Position numbers and translations under genes: made by a program
Origin: Scybalomonas sp905214925
GTDB lineage: Bacteria; Bacillota; Clostridia; Lachnospirales; Lachnospiraceae
Assembly (NCBI GenBank): GCA_905214925.1
Contig: CAJMOB010000055.1
Coordinates: forward strand, 1 to 11,921
Length of the DNA stretch: 11,921 nucleotides
Reading direction: 5' to 3'
The notes under the pieces: generated by a model
What the model saw: the letters and a program-made list of their open reading frames with translations, nothing else
Database searches by the model: none
What the model was told of the DNA's origin: nothing
In this document: positions 6,311 through 11,921 of the stretch, in pieces
Layout of the letters: every line of letters starts with the position of its first letter
Position numbering within the stretch: position 1 is the first letter of the stretch

Positions 6311-7708
6311 ATGAAACTAACTAGACATAATGGAAGAACTGGAAAGAATGGTGTTTATAATCCCAAGCACAATGATCGACAGTTCGATATTGACAATAGT
6401 GATCATATTGATTTGGAACGAGCCAAGAGAAATGTTTATTGGGATTGTTATAATGGTATCAGATCTGCTTCAGTAACAGGAAAAGAAGATGAGATTGTCG
6501 ATTCCTTTGAAGAAGTGGAACAACTATTTTATAAGATTCATTATCAAGATTATGTGGAAGGACAGAATGCAAGAAATTTGAAAAATCATCATCCTGAAAG
6601 AAACAGAACAACAGATGATATTAGGACTCATAAGAAAACTTGTCCGGAAGAAACCATTTATCAAATTGGAACAAAAGATGATTATGTTGATCCGGATGTG
6701 TTGTTGATTATCGTAACAGAATTTATTACAGAACTTAGTGATCGCTTTGGAGAACATTTTCATTTATTGAACTGGTCTTTGCATTTGGATGAATCCACTC
6801 CACACATTCATGAACGCCATGTTTTTGATTGTAAGAATGCTTATGGAGAAATATTTCCCCAACAGGAAAAAGCACTTGAAACATTAGGTTTTGAATTGCC
6901 AAATCCCAAAAAGAAGGCTGGTAGATTTAATAATAGAAAAATGGTTTTTGATGCTACCTGTAGAATACTTCTTTTTGATATTTGTAAAAAGCATGGATTA
7001 GAGTTAGAAGAAGAACCAAGTTATGGTGGAAGGGAATATCTTGAAAAGCAAGATTATATTCGAATGAAGCAGAAACAGAATCTTGCGTCTTTGGAAGAAT
7101 CAATTCAGAGTCAAATAAAAGTGGTTAATCAGAAAAAATATGAGGTCTTTGAACAAGAGGTTCAGTACAAAGAAAACAGCATAAAGATTATTGACCAAGA
7201 GAAAAAGCTCAAAGCACAGTCAGAAGAATTTTTTGATAATGCGGAGCGGATTCTGCAGCAAGACGAAACATTGAAACAGCTTGAATTTAAAATTGAAGAT
7301 GTAGAAAAATTGATAGATGATGTTACAGATGAGGTTTATGAAAAAGCGGTGGAAAGAATTGCAGATGAAATTGAGATCACTACTAGGAAAGAGGATATTA
7401 AATTAGTGGAGGATAGTAAGAAATGGATTTTAAGCCCAGAGAGAAAGGCATCTAAAAGGGAAAAACAGTATGCTCTTAATCGTCTAGATGGAGTAGTTAA
7501 AAAGATTGAATATGCAATTACGAAGGCGATTTCGAAAATGAAAAACAGATTGTTGAAACCGGAAAACAAAAATATCATGGTTCAAGAAATAAAAAAAGAA
7601 GTAAAACCATCTATATTAAAAAAATTATCTGAGAAGAAAGCAAGTATAACAAGAAATGGAGAAACTGGAAAATTGAATAAAGAGTCCTCATTAGATAATG
7701 AGCGATAA
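6311..7708 (+). CDS. MobV-family relaxase (plasmid/IME mobilisation protein, 465 aa)
   Basis: Nicks one DNA strand at oriT and pilots it into a recipient through a helper's conjugation machinery. The N-terminal half carries MobV hallmarks: YNPKHNDRQFD (16-26) and the metal-binding triad HLDESTPHIH (158-167), i.e. HxDExxPHxH. In this family a histidine or other residue, rather than tyrosine, has been proposed as the nucleophile. Residues from about 245 onward are lysine- and glutamate-rich with strong coiled-coil character, typical of the MobV C-terminal half. AAAGGAG (6296-6302) sits 8 nt before ATG 6311. No coupling ATPase or secretion genes accompany it, so the element is mobilizable rather than self-transmissible. 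The last codons form a perfect 7-bp hairpin (7687-7702). Confidence 0.92.
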   Translation: MKLTRHNGRTGKNGVYNPKHNDRQFDIDNSDHIDLERAKRNVYWDCYNGIRSASVTGKEDEIVDSFEEVEQLFYKIHYQDYVEGQNARNLKNHHPERNRTTDDIRTHKKTCPEETIYQIGTKDDYVDPDVLLIIVTEFITELSDRFGEHFHLLNWSLHLDESTPHIHERHVFDCKNAYGEIFPQQEKALETLGFELPNPKKKAGRFNNRKMVFDATCRILLFDICKKHGLELEEEPSYGGREYLEKQDYIRMKQKQNLASLEESIQSQIKVVNQKKYEVFEQEVQYKENSIKIIDQEKKLKAQSEEFFDNAERILQQDETLKQLEFKIEDVEKLIDDVTDEVYEKAVERIADEIEITTRKEDIKLVEDSKKWILSPERKASKREKQYALNRLDGVVKKIEYAITKAISKMKNRLLKPENKNIMVQEIKKEVKPSILKKLSEKKASITRNGETGKLNKESSLDNER

Positions 7709-7754
7709 GAGCATTTTGGAAATTCCGTTGGAATAAACAGAGTACTCTTTTTTT
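7707..7754 (+). terminator. Weak terminator-like structure after the relaxase gene
   Basis: AAGAG (7707-7711) can pair with CTCTT (7745-7749) around an inner ATTCC-GTT-GGAAT hairpin (7722-7734), followed by a run of T residues up to 7754. The outer helix is short, so termination may be partial and allow read-through to the primase gene. Confidence 0.35.
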
Positions 7755-7767
7755 GATTGGAGGGATT

Positions 7768-8364
7768 ATGGGATTATTTGATGAAGTGAAAGAAAATGTA
7801 ACAGTTCGGCAGTCGGCTGAGTTCTATGGATTTAAGATAACAAAATCAGGGCTGATTAGTTGTATTTTTCATAATGACAAAACACCAAGCATGAAAGTAG
7901 ATAGAAGATATTATTGTTTTGGTTGTGGAGTGACTGGTGATGTGATAGATTTCACAGCACAGCTTTTTGGACTTTCCTTAAAAGAGGCTGCATTAAAATT
8001 AGCAGATGATTTCGGAATTCAAATATCTAGAGTAGACAGAAGAAAAATAAAAAAACCAAGGAAGATTTTGAAGAGCAAACCAGAAAAAAATTTAGTGAAA
8101 TCAGAAGAACAAGAGCATATAGAATGTGTTCGTGCGATGTTGGATTACCGTATATTGTTGCAAAAATGGAAAAAAGAATTTGCACCTAAATCGCCGGAAG
8201 AAGAGTGGGATGAAAAATTTGTAGAGGCGTTGAAATATCTGACCATTGTTGAATATTACTTAGATCTTTTATTATTCGGAGAAGAGGAAGGAAAAGAGCA
8301 AGTTGTTGAAATGATTAAGAAGGAGGTTGAAAAGATTGATAGAAGATGCAAAAAAAATGGATGA
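7768..8364 (+). CDS. CHC2 zinc-finger DNA primase-like protein (198 aa)
   Basis: The N-terminus matches the DnaG-type CHC2 zinc ribbon: Cys32-x2-His35 and Cys50-x2-Cys53 (CIFH ... YCFGCG), with the familiar PSMKVDRRYYCFGCG, then GDVIDF and the helix LKEAALKLADDFGI. This domain recognises template DNA for primer synthesis. The protein ends at 198 aa and has no TOPRIM catalytic domain, so it cannot be a complete DnaG. Such short CHC2 proteins are common in Firmicutes mobile elements next to VapE-like helicases. ATG 7768 is preferred over the upstream TTG (7753) because GGAGGG (7759-7764) precedes it, though the spacing is short. It overlaps the helicase gene by 29 nt. Confidence 0.88.
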   Translation: MGLFDEVKENVTVRQSAEFYGFKITKSGLISCIFHNDKTPSMKVDRRYYCFGCGVTGDVIDFTAQLFGLSLKEAALKLADDFGIQISRVDRRKIKKPRKILKSKPEKNLVKSEEQEHIECVRAMLDYRILLQKWKKEFAPKSPEEEWDEKFVEALKYLTIVEYYLDLLLFGEEEGKEQVVEMIKKEVEKIDRRCKKNG

Positions 8365-9745
8365 AAATAAAAAGAAGGATACTTTGAAACGGATGGGTGA
8401 GATGGCAGATCTAAATGCAATCAGACAAATTAAGGAATGTTTACTGAAAAATGAAAAGGGAGATATCAAAGGAACGGTTCAAAATTATATGATGATTTTT
8501 CGAGATGATCCATTGATTAAAGGTTGTCTTCGATATAATCGGTTGTCTGAAAGGGTCGATATATCGAGGAAACTTTGGTGGGATGAAGATTGGGAGATTC
8601 TGACCGACAATGCGATTGATCAGTTTTATCTATATTTTGAAGTGTACTATGGATTAGGAAATGAAAAAAATTTGTATAAGGCATTGCAAATTGAAGCTGC
8701 AAACAGAGCGTATCACCCGATTTGCGAATACCTAGAAAAATTAAAATGGGATGGAGAAGAACGAATCCGATATGTGCTGAAAAAATATATGGGGGCAGAT
8801 GATTCAGACTATGTATATGAAGTATTAAAGCACTTTATGATGGAGGCTTTATTGCGAGTGTTTTATCCGGGAATAAAAGCGGATGAAATGCTTTGTCTTG
8901 TGGGACAACAAGGCGCAGGAAAATCCACGTTCTTTCGTTTTTTATCCTTGAAAGATAATTGGTTTTCGGATGATTTAAGAGATTTGGGTGATAAGAAGGT
9001 ATTTGAATCAATTAGAGGACATTGGATCATAGAAATGTCTGAAATGATTGCTGCTATCAGTGCAAAAAGTAACGAAGAAATAAAATCATTTTTGAGCCGA
9101 CAAAAGGATACATATAGAACGGCCTATGCACGTTTTGAAAAAGATCGAAAAAGGCAATGTGTATTCGCTGGATCTACCAATACCTATCAGTTTATTCCGT
9201 TTGATAGAACTGGTGCAAGAAGGTTTCTTCCAATCATGATTGATGCTTCAAAAGCAGAGAAACATATTTTAGATGATGAAGAAGAAGCCAGAGCATATTT
9301 TAATCAATTGTGGGCAGAAGCAATGATTATTTATCACAGTGAAGAAAACAAAGGTAATCTTCTGAAATTCACAAAAGAAATGCAAAAGGAAATTGATGAG
9401 TACCGGAAACAGTTTATGCAAGAGGATACTTTGGCAGGAACAATCCAGGGGTGGCTTGATAATTATAAAGGAAATTATGTATGTTCTATTCAGATTTGGA
9501 GTGAGGCTTTTAATCACGGGGATCGTGAGCCTAAGAAGTATGAGACGAATGAAATTTGTCAAATCATGGATACTCAGATTATTGGATGGAAGCGAGGTGG
9601 TTATCATAGATTTACTTCAGAAGGGTATGGAAGACAACGCTGTTGGACTCGAAAAAGTGAAGAGATAGAGGGCGGCAACGAAATTGGCGGAGATGGATTT
9701 AGAGAACTTTCGGCAACAGAACAAATGGAACTTCCGTTCCATTAG
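8336..9745 (+). CDS. VapE-type (virulence-associated E) AAA+/SF3-like helicase (469 aa)
   Basis: A P-loop ATPase of the virulence-associated E family, which supplies replicative helicase activity in phages, phage-inducible islands and mobilizable elements. It has Walker A GQQGAGKS (190-197), a Walker B-like HWIIEMSEM (229-237), a sensor-1 Asn in FAGSTN (277-282) and a likely arginine finger in TGARRF (292-297). The N-terminal region (AYHPICEYLEKLKWDGEERI) is also typical. I chose TTG 8336 because a perfect AAGGAGG (8320-8326) lies 9 nt upstream; ATG 8357 would sit 30 nt away. The start lies inside the primase gene in another frame, so primase and helicase are translationally coupled and likely work together at the element's origin. 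Confidence 0.9.
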   Translation: MIEDAKKMDENKKKDTLKRMGEMADLNAIRQIKECLLKNEKGDIKGTVQNYMMIFRDDPLIKGCLRYNRLSERVDISRKLWWDEDWEILTDNAIDQFYLYFEVYYGLGNEKNLYKALQIEAANRAYHPICEYLEKLKWDGEERIRYVLKKYMGADDSDYVYEVLKHFMMEALLRVFYPGIKADEMLCLVGQQGAGKSTFFRFLSLKDNWFSDDLRDLGDKKVFESIRGHWIIEMSEMIAAISAKSNEEIKSFLSRQKDTYRTAYARFEKDRKRQCVFAGSTNTYQFIPFDRTGARRFLPIMIDASKAEKHILDDEEEARAYFNQLWAEAMIIYHSEENKGNLLKFTKEMQKEIDEYRKQFMQEDTLAGTIQGWLDNYKGNYVCSIQIWSEAFNHGDREPKKYETNEICQIMDTQIIGWKRGGYHRFTSEGYGRQRCWTRKSEEIEGGNEIGGDGFRELSATEQMELPFH

Positions 9746-9763
9746 CCCGACAAGAGAGAGGAA
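9746..9763 (+). repeat. Left arm of 17-bp inverted repeat
   Basis: CCCGACAAGAGAGAGGAA starts on the base after the helicase stop codon. It is the reverse complement of 10003-10019 apart from one inserted A. No flanking target-site duplication is visible. Confidence 0.75.
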
Positions 9764-9803
9764 ATCTTCCTGATAATACAGCTGTTTTATTCAAAAAACG
9801 AAA

Positions 9804-9814
9804 TTTGTTGCCAG
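9804..9814 (+). repeat. Iteron-like repeat, copy 1
   Basis: TTTGTTGCCAG, identical to 9958-9968 and inverted (10 nt) at 9871-9880. The similarity extends loosely to both sides (GAAAT before, TTGATGA after), giving a degenerate unit of about 30 nt. Confidence 0.6.
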
Positions 9815-9870
9815 TTTTGATGACATATGAAAATGTTGATTTTACTGGTTATTTATACTGTTTTTTAAGA

Positions 9871-9880
9871 TGGCAACAAA
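9871..9880 (-). repeat. Iteron-like repeat, inverted copy
   Basis: TGGCAACAAA is the reverse complement of the first ten bases of the TTTGTTGCCAG repeats. It lies roughly midway between the two direct copies. Confidence 0.55.
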
Positions 9881-9957
9881 GAACATTAAAAAATAAAATA
9901 AGAAAGAAGATAATGTATTGATTTTCGGTATGAAAGAAATAAAAAGTTTTGAAATAG

Positions 9958-9968
9958 TTTGTTGCCAG
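9958..9968 (+). repeat. Iteron-like repeat, copy 2
   Basis: TTTGTTGCCAG, identical to 9804-9814, with the same loosely conserved neighbours. Confidence 0.6.
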
Positions 9969-10002
9969 GAGCTTGATGAGATAAAAGCACCTGAAAAACA
10001 AG

Positions 10003-10019
10003 TTCCTCTCTCTGTCGGG
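10003..10019 (-). repeat. Right arm of 17-bp inverted repeat
   Basis: TTCCTCTCTCTGTCGGG, complementary to 9746-9763. It lies 47 nt before the excisionase start and is not followed by a T-run, so it is not a simple terminator. Confidence 0.75.
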
Positions 10020-10066
10020 GAAATTAGGAAAAATAAGTCTATAAAAAAGGAAGGAGGAAGATGCCT

Positions 10067-10264
10067 ATGGTAAAAGAAGTTCCTATTTGGGAAAAGAGTA
10101 ATTTAACTCTTGAGGAAGCAGCTGCATATTCTGGTATCGGAATTAACAAGCTCCGCAAAATGACGGATGAGCAGAATTGCCAGTTTGTTTTATGGAATGG
10201 AACAAAGCGATTGATTAAACGTAAAAAATTAGATGAATATACGGAAACAGCATATTCTATATAA
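10067..10264 (+). CDS. xis: Tn916-like excisionase (65 aa)
   Basis: A small basic winged-helix DNA-binding protein that directs the integrase toward excision. Its layout follows Tn916 Xis: VPIWEK near the start, LTLEEAAAYSGIGINKLRKM as the helix-turn-helix, and a wing/tail with NGTKRLIKRKKLDEY. The length is typical. ATG 10067 is preferred over ATG 10061 because AAGGAGG (10051-10057) is then 9 nt away rather than 3; the alternative only adds two residues. It is immediately upstream of the integrase gene, separated by a hairpin, as expected for an integration module. Confidence 0.88.
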   Translation: MVKEVPIWEKSNLTLEEAAAYSGIGINKLRKMTDEQNCQFVLWNGTKRLIKRKKLDEYTETAYSI

Positions 10265-10298
10265 ATTATTGGTGTAAAAAAATGAATGATTAGGCGTA

Positions 10299-10350
10299 GA
10301 AAAGGGACTTTGCAAGCGTTATAATAAGTTTGCAGAGTCCTTTTCTTTGT
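10299..10350 (+). terminator. Hairpin between xis and int (terminator or attenuator)
   Basis: GAAAAGGGACTTTGCAA (10299-10315) pairs with TTGCAGAGTCCTTTTC (10330-10345), a stem of about 16 bp with one bulged G and one G-U pair and a 14-nt loop. The T-run after it is weak (TTTGT), but the stem ends in A4/T4. It would reduce read-through from xis into int, letting the two be set at different levels. A 14-nt part recurs inverted at 315-328. Confidence 0.6.
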
Positions 10351-10368
10351 ATAGAAAAGGAGAAAAGA

Positions 10369-11598
10369 ATGCAAAAAAGAAAAGATCATAAAGGGAGAGT
10401 GTTGAAAGACGGAGAAACCTATCGAAAAAATGATGGACTTTATATGTATCGTTGGATTGGTGGAGATAAAAAAAGACATGCGGTATATTGTTCTACATTA
10501 GAAGGTTTGCGTGAAAAAGAAAAAGAAATTCAGAATGATCTGCGGGATGGGATCCAACAAGGAAGTTCGAACATTACATTGAATGATGTCTATAAAATGT
10601 GGAAAAATGATAAAGTGGGATTAAAGCAAACTACTCGTAATAATTATATTTATATGTATGAGCATTTTGTTATGAATGATTTTGGAAACAGAAAGATAAA
10701 GGAAATCCGAAAATCAGATGTGAGAAGATACTATAATGGCATTGTGGATTCTAAGAAAATGTCAGTTGCAACATTGGAGAGTATTCATACGGTGCTTCAT
10801 CAAGTATTTATATTAGCGGTTGAAGATGGTTATATTAGGATAAATCCTAGCGACTTAGTTTTAGGAGATGTGAAACGATCCCATAATTTTGAAACACCTA
10901 AACGTCATGCTCTTACAATTCCGCAGCAAGAAGCTTTCGTTTCCTATATAAATAAAAGCGAAAAATATAAACATTGGCTTCCATTGTTTACATTCTTCTT
11001 GGGAACAGGATGTCGTGTATCAGAGGTGGTTGGGTTACGTTGGGAAGATGTTCATATGGATGAGAATTATATTGAAATTAATCACAATATGGTGTACTAC
11101 CAGAGAGATAAAGGCAAGTGCTATTTTTCAGTAACATCACCAAAAACTACTGCAGGATACCGAATTATTCCAATGTTGCCAGAAGTAAAACAGGCACTTT
11201 TGAATGAGAAAAAGTATCAAGAGGAAGTAGGATTAACTTGTCAGGCATCAATTGATGGATATACAGATTTTATTTTCTTGAACAGAAATGGTTTTGCACA
11301 TAATCCTCAGACAATCAATAGAACAATCAAACGTATAACTTTGGCATATAATGAAGAAGAAATAGAAAGAGCAGAAAGAGAACGTAGAGCACCAGTTTTA
11401 CTGCCTAACTTTTCTTGCCATAATTTGCGACATACATTTGCTACAAGATATTGTGAGAATGAAACAAACCTTAAAGTAATTCAGGAAATTATGGGACATA
11501 AAGATATTGCAACAACGATGGAAATTTATGCGGAAGCAACAAAAGAGGCGAAAGTTAAATCATTTGAAGATTTATGCGGTAAGATTAAAATTTCATAA
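10369..11598 (+). CDS. int: Tn916-family tyrosine integrase (409 aa)
   Basis: Catalyses site-specific integration and excision through a covalent 3'-phosphotyrosine intermediate. The catalytic set is complete: Arg216 (GTGCRVSEVVGLRW), Lys259 (SPKTTAGYR), His351/Arg354 (HNLRHTFATRY), His377 (MGHKDIATTM) and Tyr387 (EIYAEA). Residues 1-60 (KRKDHKGRVLKDGETYRK onward) match the arm-binding N-terminal domain of Tn916 Int, and about 65-170 form the SAM-like core-binding domain. The length is normal for the family. ATG 10369 has AAAGGAG (10356-10362) 6 nt upstream; the longer frame from ATG 10330 starts inside the xis-int hairpin and lacks a ribosome site. It is the last gene of the element, with the candidate attR just beyond it. 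Confidence 0.95.
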   Translation: MQKRKDHKGRVLKDGETYRKNDGLYMYRWIGGDKKRHAVYCSTLEGLREKEKEIQNDLRDGIQQGSSNITLNDVYKMWKNDKVGLKQTTRNNYIYMYEHFVMNDFGNRKIKEIRKSDVRRYYNGIVDSKKMSVATLESIHTVLHQVFILAVEDGYIRINPSDLVLGDVKRSHNFETPKRHALTIPQQEAFVSYINKSEKYKHWLPLFTFFLGTGCRVSEVVGLRWEDVHMDENYIEINHNMVYYQRDKGKCYFSVTSPKTTAGYRIIPMLPEVKQALLNEKKYQEEVGLTCQASIDGYTDFIFLNRNGFAHNPQTINRTIKRITLAYNEEEIERAERERRAPVLLPNFSCHNLRHTFATRYCENETNLKVIQEIMGHKDIATTMEIYAEATKEAKVKSFEDLCGKIKIS

Positions 11599-11617
11599 TA
11601 AGGGACGCACACCAACA

Positions 11618-11641
11618 ACTGCACCACTTTTACACCAAATT
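11618..11641 (+). repeat. Candidate right attachment site (attR), 24-nt direct repeat
   Basis: Matches 274-297 at 22 of 24 positions with a perfect TTTACACCAAATT core, 20 nt after the integrase stop. Its end overlaps a perfect odd palindrome, CACCAA-A-TTGGTG (11633-11645), absent from the left copy. This fits a hybrid site whose outer half is the original chromosomal sequence. Confidence 0.5.
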
Positions 11642-11747
11642 GGTGGTAACTTGTAATAAAAGTTGTAGAGTTATATAAAAATGTAGATTATTAGAAGCTT
11701 GAAGAATAGAGAAGCGTAGAGGCAAATAGATATATATAAAATCTCGC

Positions 11748-11779
11748 TGCAAGCTCCCGACAATGAAGAGCATGGGGGC
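11748..11779. repeat. Short hairpin at the start of the metG-like fragment
   Basis: TGCAAGCTCCC and GGGGGCT-GC can form a stem of about nine pairs with one bulge and one G-U around the sequence containing ATG 11763 and ATG 11772. It sits where MetRS similarity begins, so it may mark the junction, or be coincidental. Confidence 0.35.
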
Positions 11780-11921
11780 TGCAAAGAATGAAGCTAACAA
11801 TGCGGCACAGTCTGCTCCGGTTGAAAAAACAGTGGAAAAAGCAATTGCTGAAGTGAAAGAAACATACGATTTCTCTAATGTAGAAGTGGAACCATTATTC
11901 AAAGATATGGTTGATTTTGAC
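11763..11921 (+). CDS. MetRS-like C-terminal domain fragment, N-terminal part (partial, runs off window)
   Basis: The frame is open from 11730 (after TAG at 11727) to the window edge. ATG 11763 or ATG 11772 could start it, but neither has a proper ribosome site; only GAAGAG lies close by. The alanine/glutamate-rich linker (AAKNEANNAAQSAPVEKTVE) followed by FSNVEVEPLFKDMVDFD is how the Clostridial MetRS linker leads into its Trbp111-type tRNA-binding domain. The remaining part of such a domain is what lies at 1-230. It may be a displaced, probably silent 3' fragment of metG, an intact stand-alone tRNA-binding protein continuing past the edge, or the same gene as at 1-230 if the molecule is circular. 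Confidence 0.65.
   Translation, partial: MKSMGAAKNEANNAAQSAPVEKTVEKAIAEVKETYDFSNVEVEPLFKDMVDFD

Larger units (their letters stand above)
9746..10019. other. Non-coding repeat region: candidate replication origin or structured RNA
   Basis: This AT-rich segment begins directly after the helicase stop and has no supportable ORF. Its ends are an inverted repeat: CCCGACAAGAGAGAGGAA (9746-9763) and TTCCTCTCTCTGTCGGG (10003-10019), complementary over 17 bp with one extra A. Inside are TTTGTTGCCAG at 9804-9814 and 9958-9968 as direct repeats, each preceded by GAAAT and followed by TTGATGA, and the inverted TGGCAACAAA at 9871-9880. Iteron-like repeats in AT-rich DNA next to primase and helicase genes suggest an origin. 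A long-range RNA hairpin or a small transposable unit are alternatives. Confidence 0.5.

Noticed and set aside
6078..6314. 78-codon TTG-started frame upstream of the relaxase gene
   Set aside because: It lies across the hairpin-rich candidate oriT, lacks a ribosome site, overlaps the relaxase start and has a composition typical of translated non-coding DNA.
9393..9668. 91-codon + strand frame inside the helicase gene
   Set aside because: Fully contained in the VapE coding sequence in another frame, with no recognisable protein features.
6311..9745. Treating the element as a self-transmissible conjugative element
   Set aside because: Only relaxase and replication genes are present; no coupling ATPase, VirB4-like ATPase or membrane channel protein is encoded in the window.
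9746..10019. Reading the inverted-repeat-bounded segment as a MITE or insertion sequence
   Set aside because: No target-site duplication immediately flanks the arms, no transposase is present, and the internal iteron-like repeats fit an origin better.
10039..10479. 146-codon antisense frame across xis and the start of int
   Set aside because: Shadow of two well-supported + strand genes; hydrophobic because it is the complement of lysine-rich codons, and it has no ribosome site.
1..11921. CRISPR array, tRNA/rRNA gene or antibiotic-resistance cargo
   Set aside because: No regularly spaced repeats, tRNA-like cloverleaf or resistance protein motifs were seen by eye; the integration site appears to be next to metG, not a tRNA gene.

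Overview
The window looks like AT-rich Firmicutes DNA, most likely from a gut-type Clostridia/Lachnospiraceae bacterium. The reasons are strong AAGGAGG-type ribosome binding sites, a methionyl-tRNA synthetase with a C-terminal Trbp111-type tRNA-binding domain, and Tn916-like Xis and Int proteins. This placement rests on protein character, not on a database match. Every gene I can support lies on the + strand.

Layout. (1) Bases 1-230 are the 3' end of metG. A 24-nt att-like repeat (274-297) and a strong terminator (363-410) follow. (2) Bases 411-1356 hold a promoter, one 98-aa accessory ORF and a promoter/inverted-repeat region. (3) Bases 1357-6024 are a four-gene restriction-modification cargo operon: a small 114-aa protein, a 643-aa cytosine-C5 methyltransferase with a long C-terminal extension, a 427-aa putative PD-(D/E)xK endonuclease, and a second cytosine-C5 methyltransferase of 356 aa. 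A terminator closes the operon. (4) Bases 6050-9745 are the mobility and replication block: an oriT-like leader, a MobV relaxase, a CHC2 zinc-finger primase fragment and a VapE-type SF3/AAA+ helicase. (5) Bases 9746-10019 are a non-coding, AT-rich, repeat-containing segment bounded by a 17-bp inverted repeat; it is a candidate replication origin or structured RNA. (6) Bases 10067-11598 encode a Tn916-like excisionase and tyrosine integrase. A second copy of the att-like repeat (11618-11641) follows, and then an in-frame coding piece that again resembles MetRS, this time the linker and beginning of its tRNA-binding domain.

Interpretation. This is an integrative mobilizable element of about 11.3 kb. 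It encodes its own integration, excision, DNA nicking and probably replication functions, but no coupling protein or type IV secretion genes, so it would need a helper to transfer. It carries a two-methyltransferase restriction-modification system as cargo next to its left end. Two MTases around one nuclease suggest an asymmetric recognition sequence with each strand protected by its own enzyme; this is inference. The least expected feature is that the two window ends encode complementary parts of the same MetRS domain. That points to a metG 3'-end duplication produced by integration, to tandem element history, or to a circular molecule cut open within that domain.
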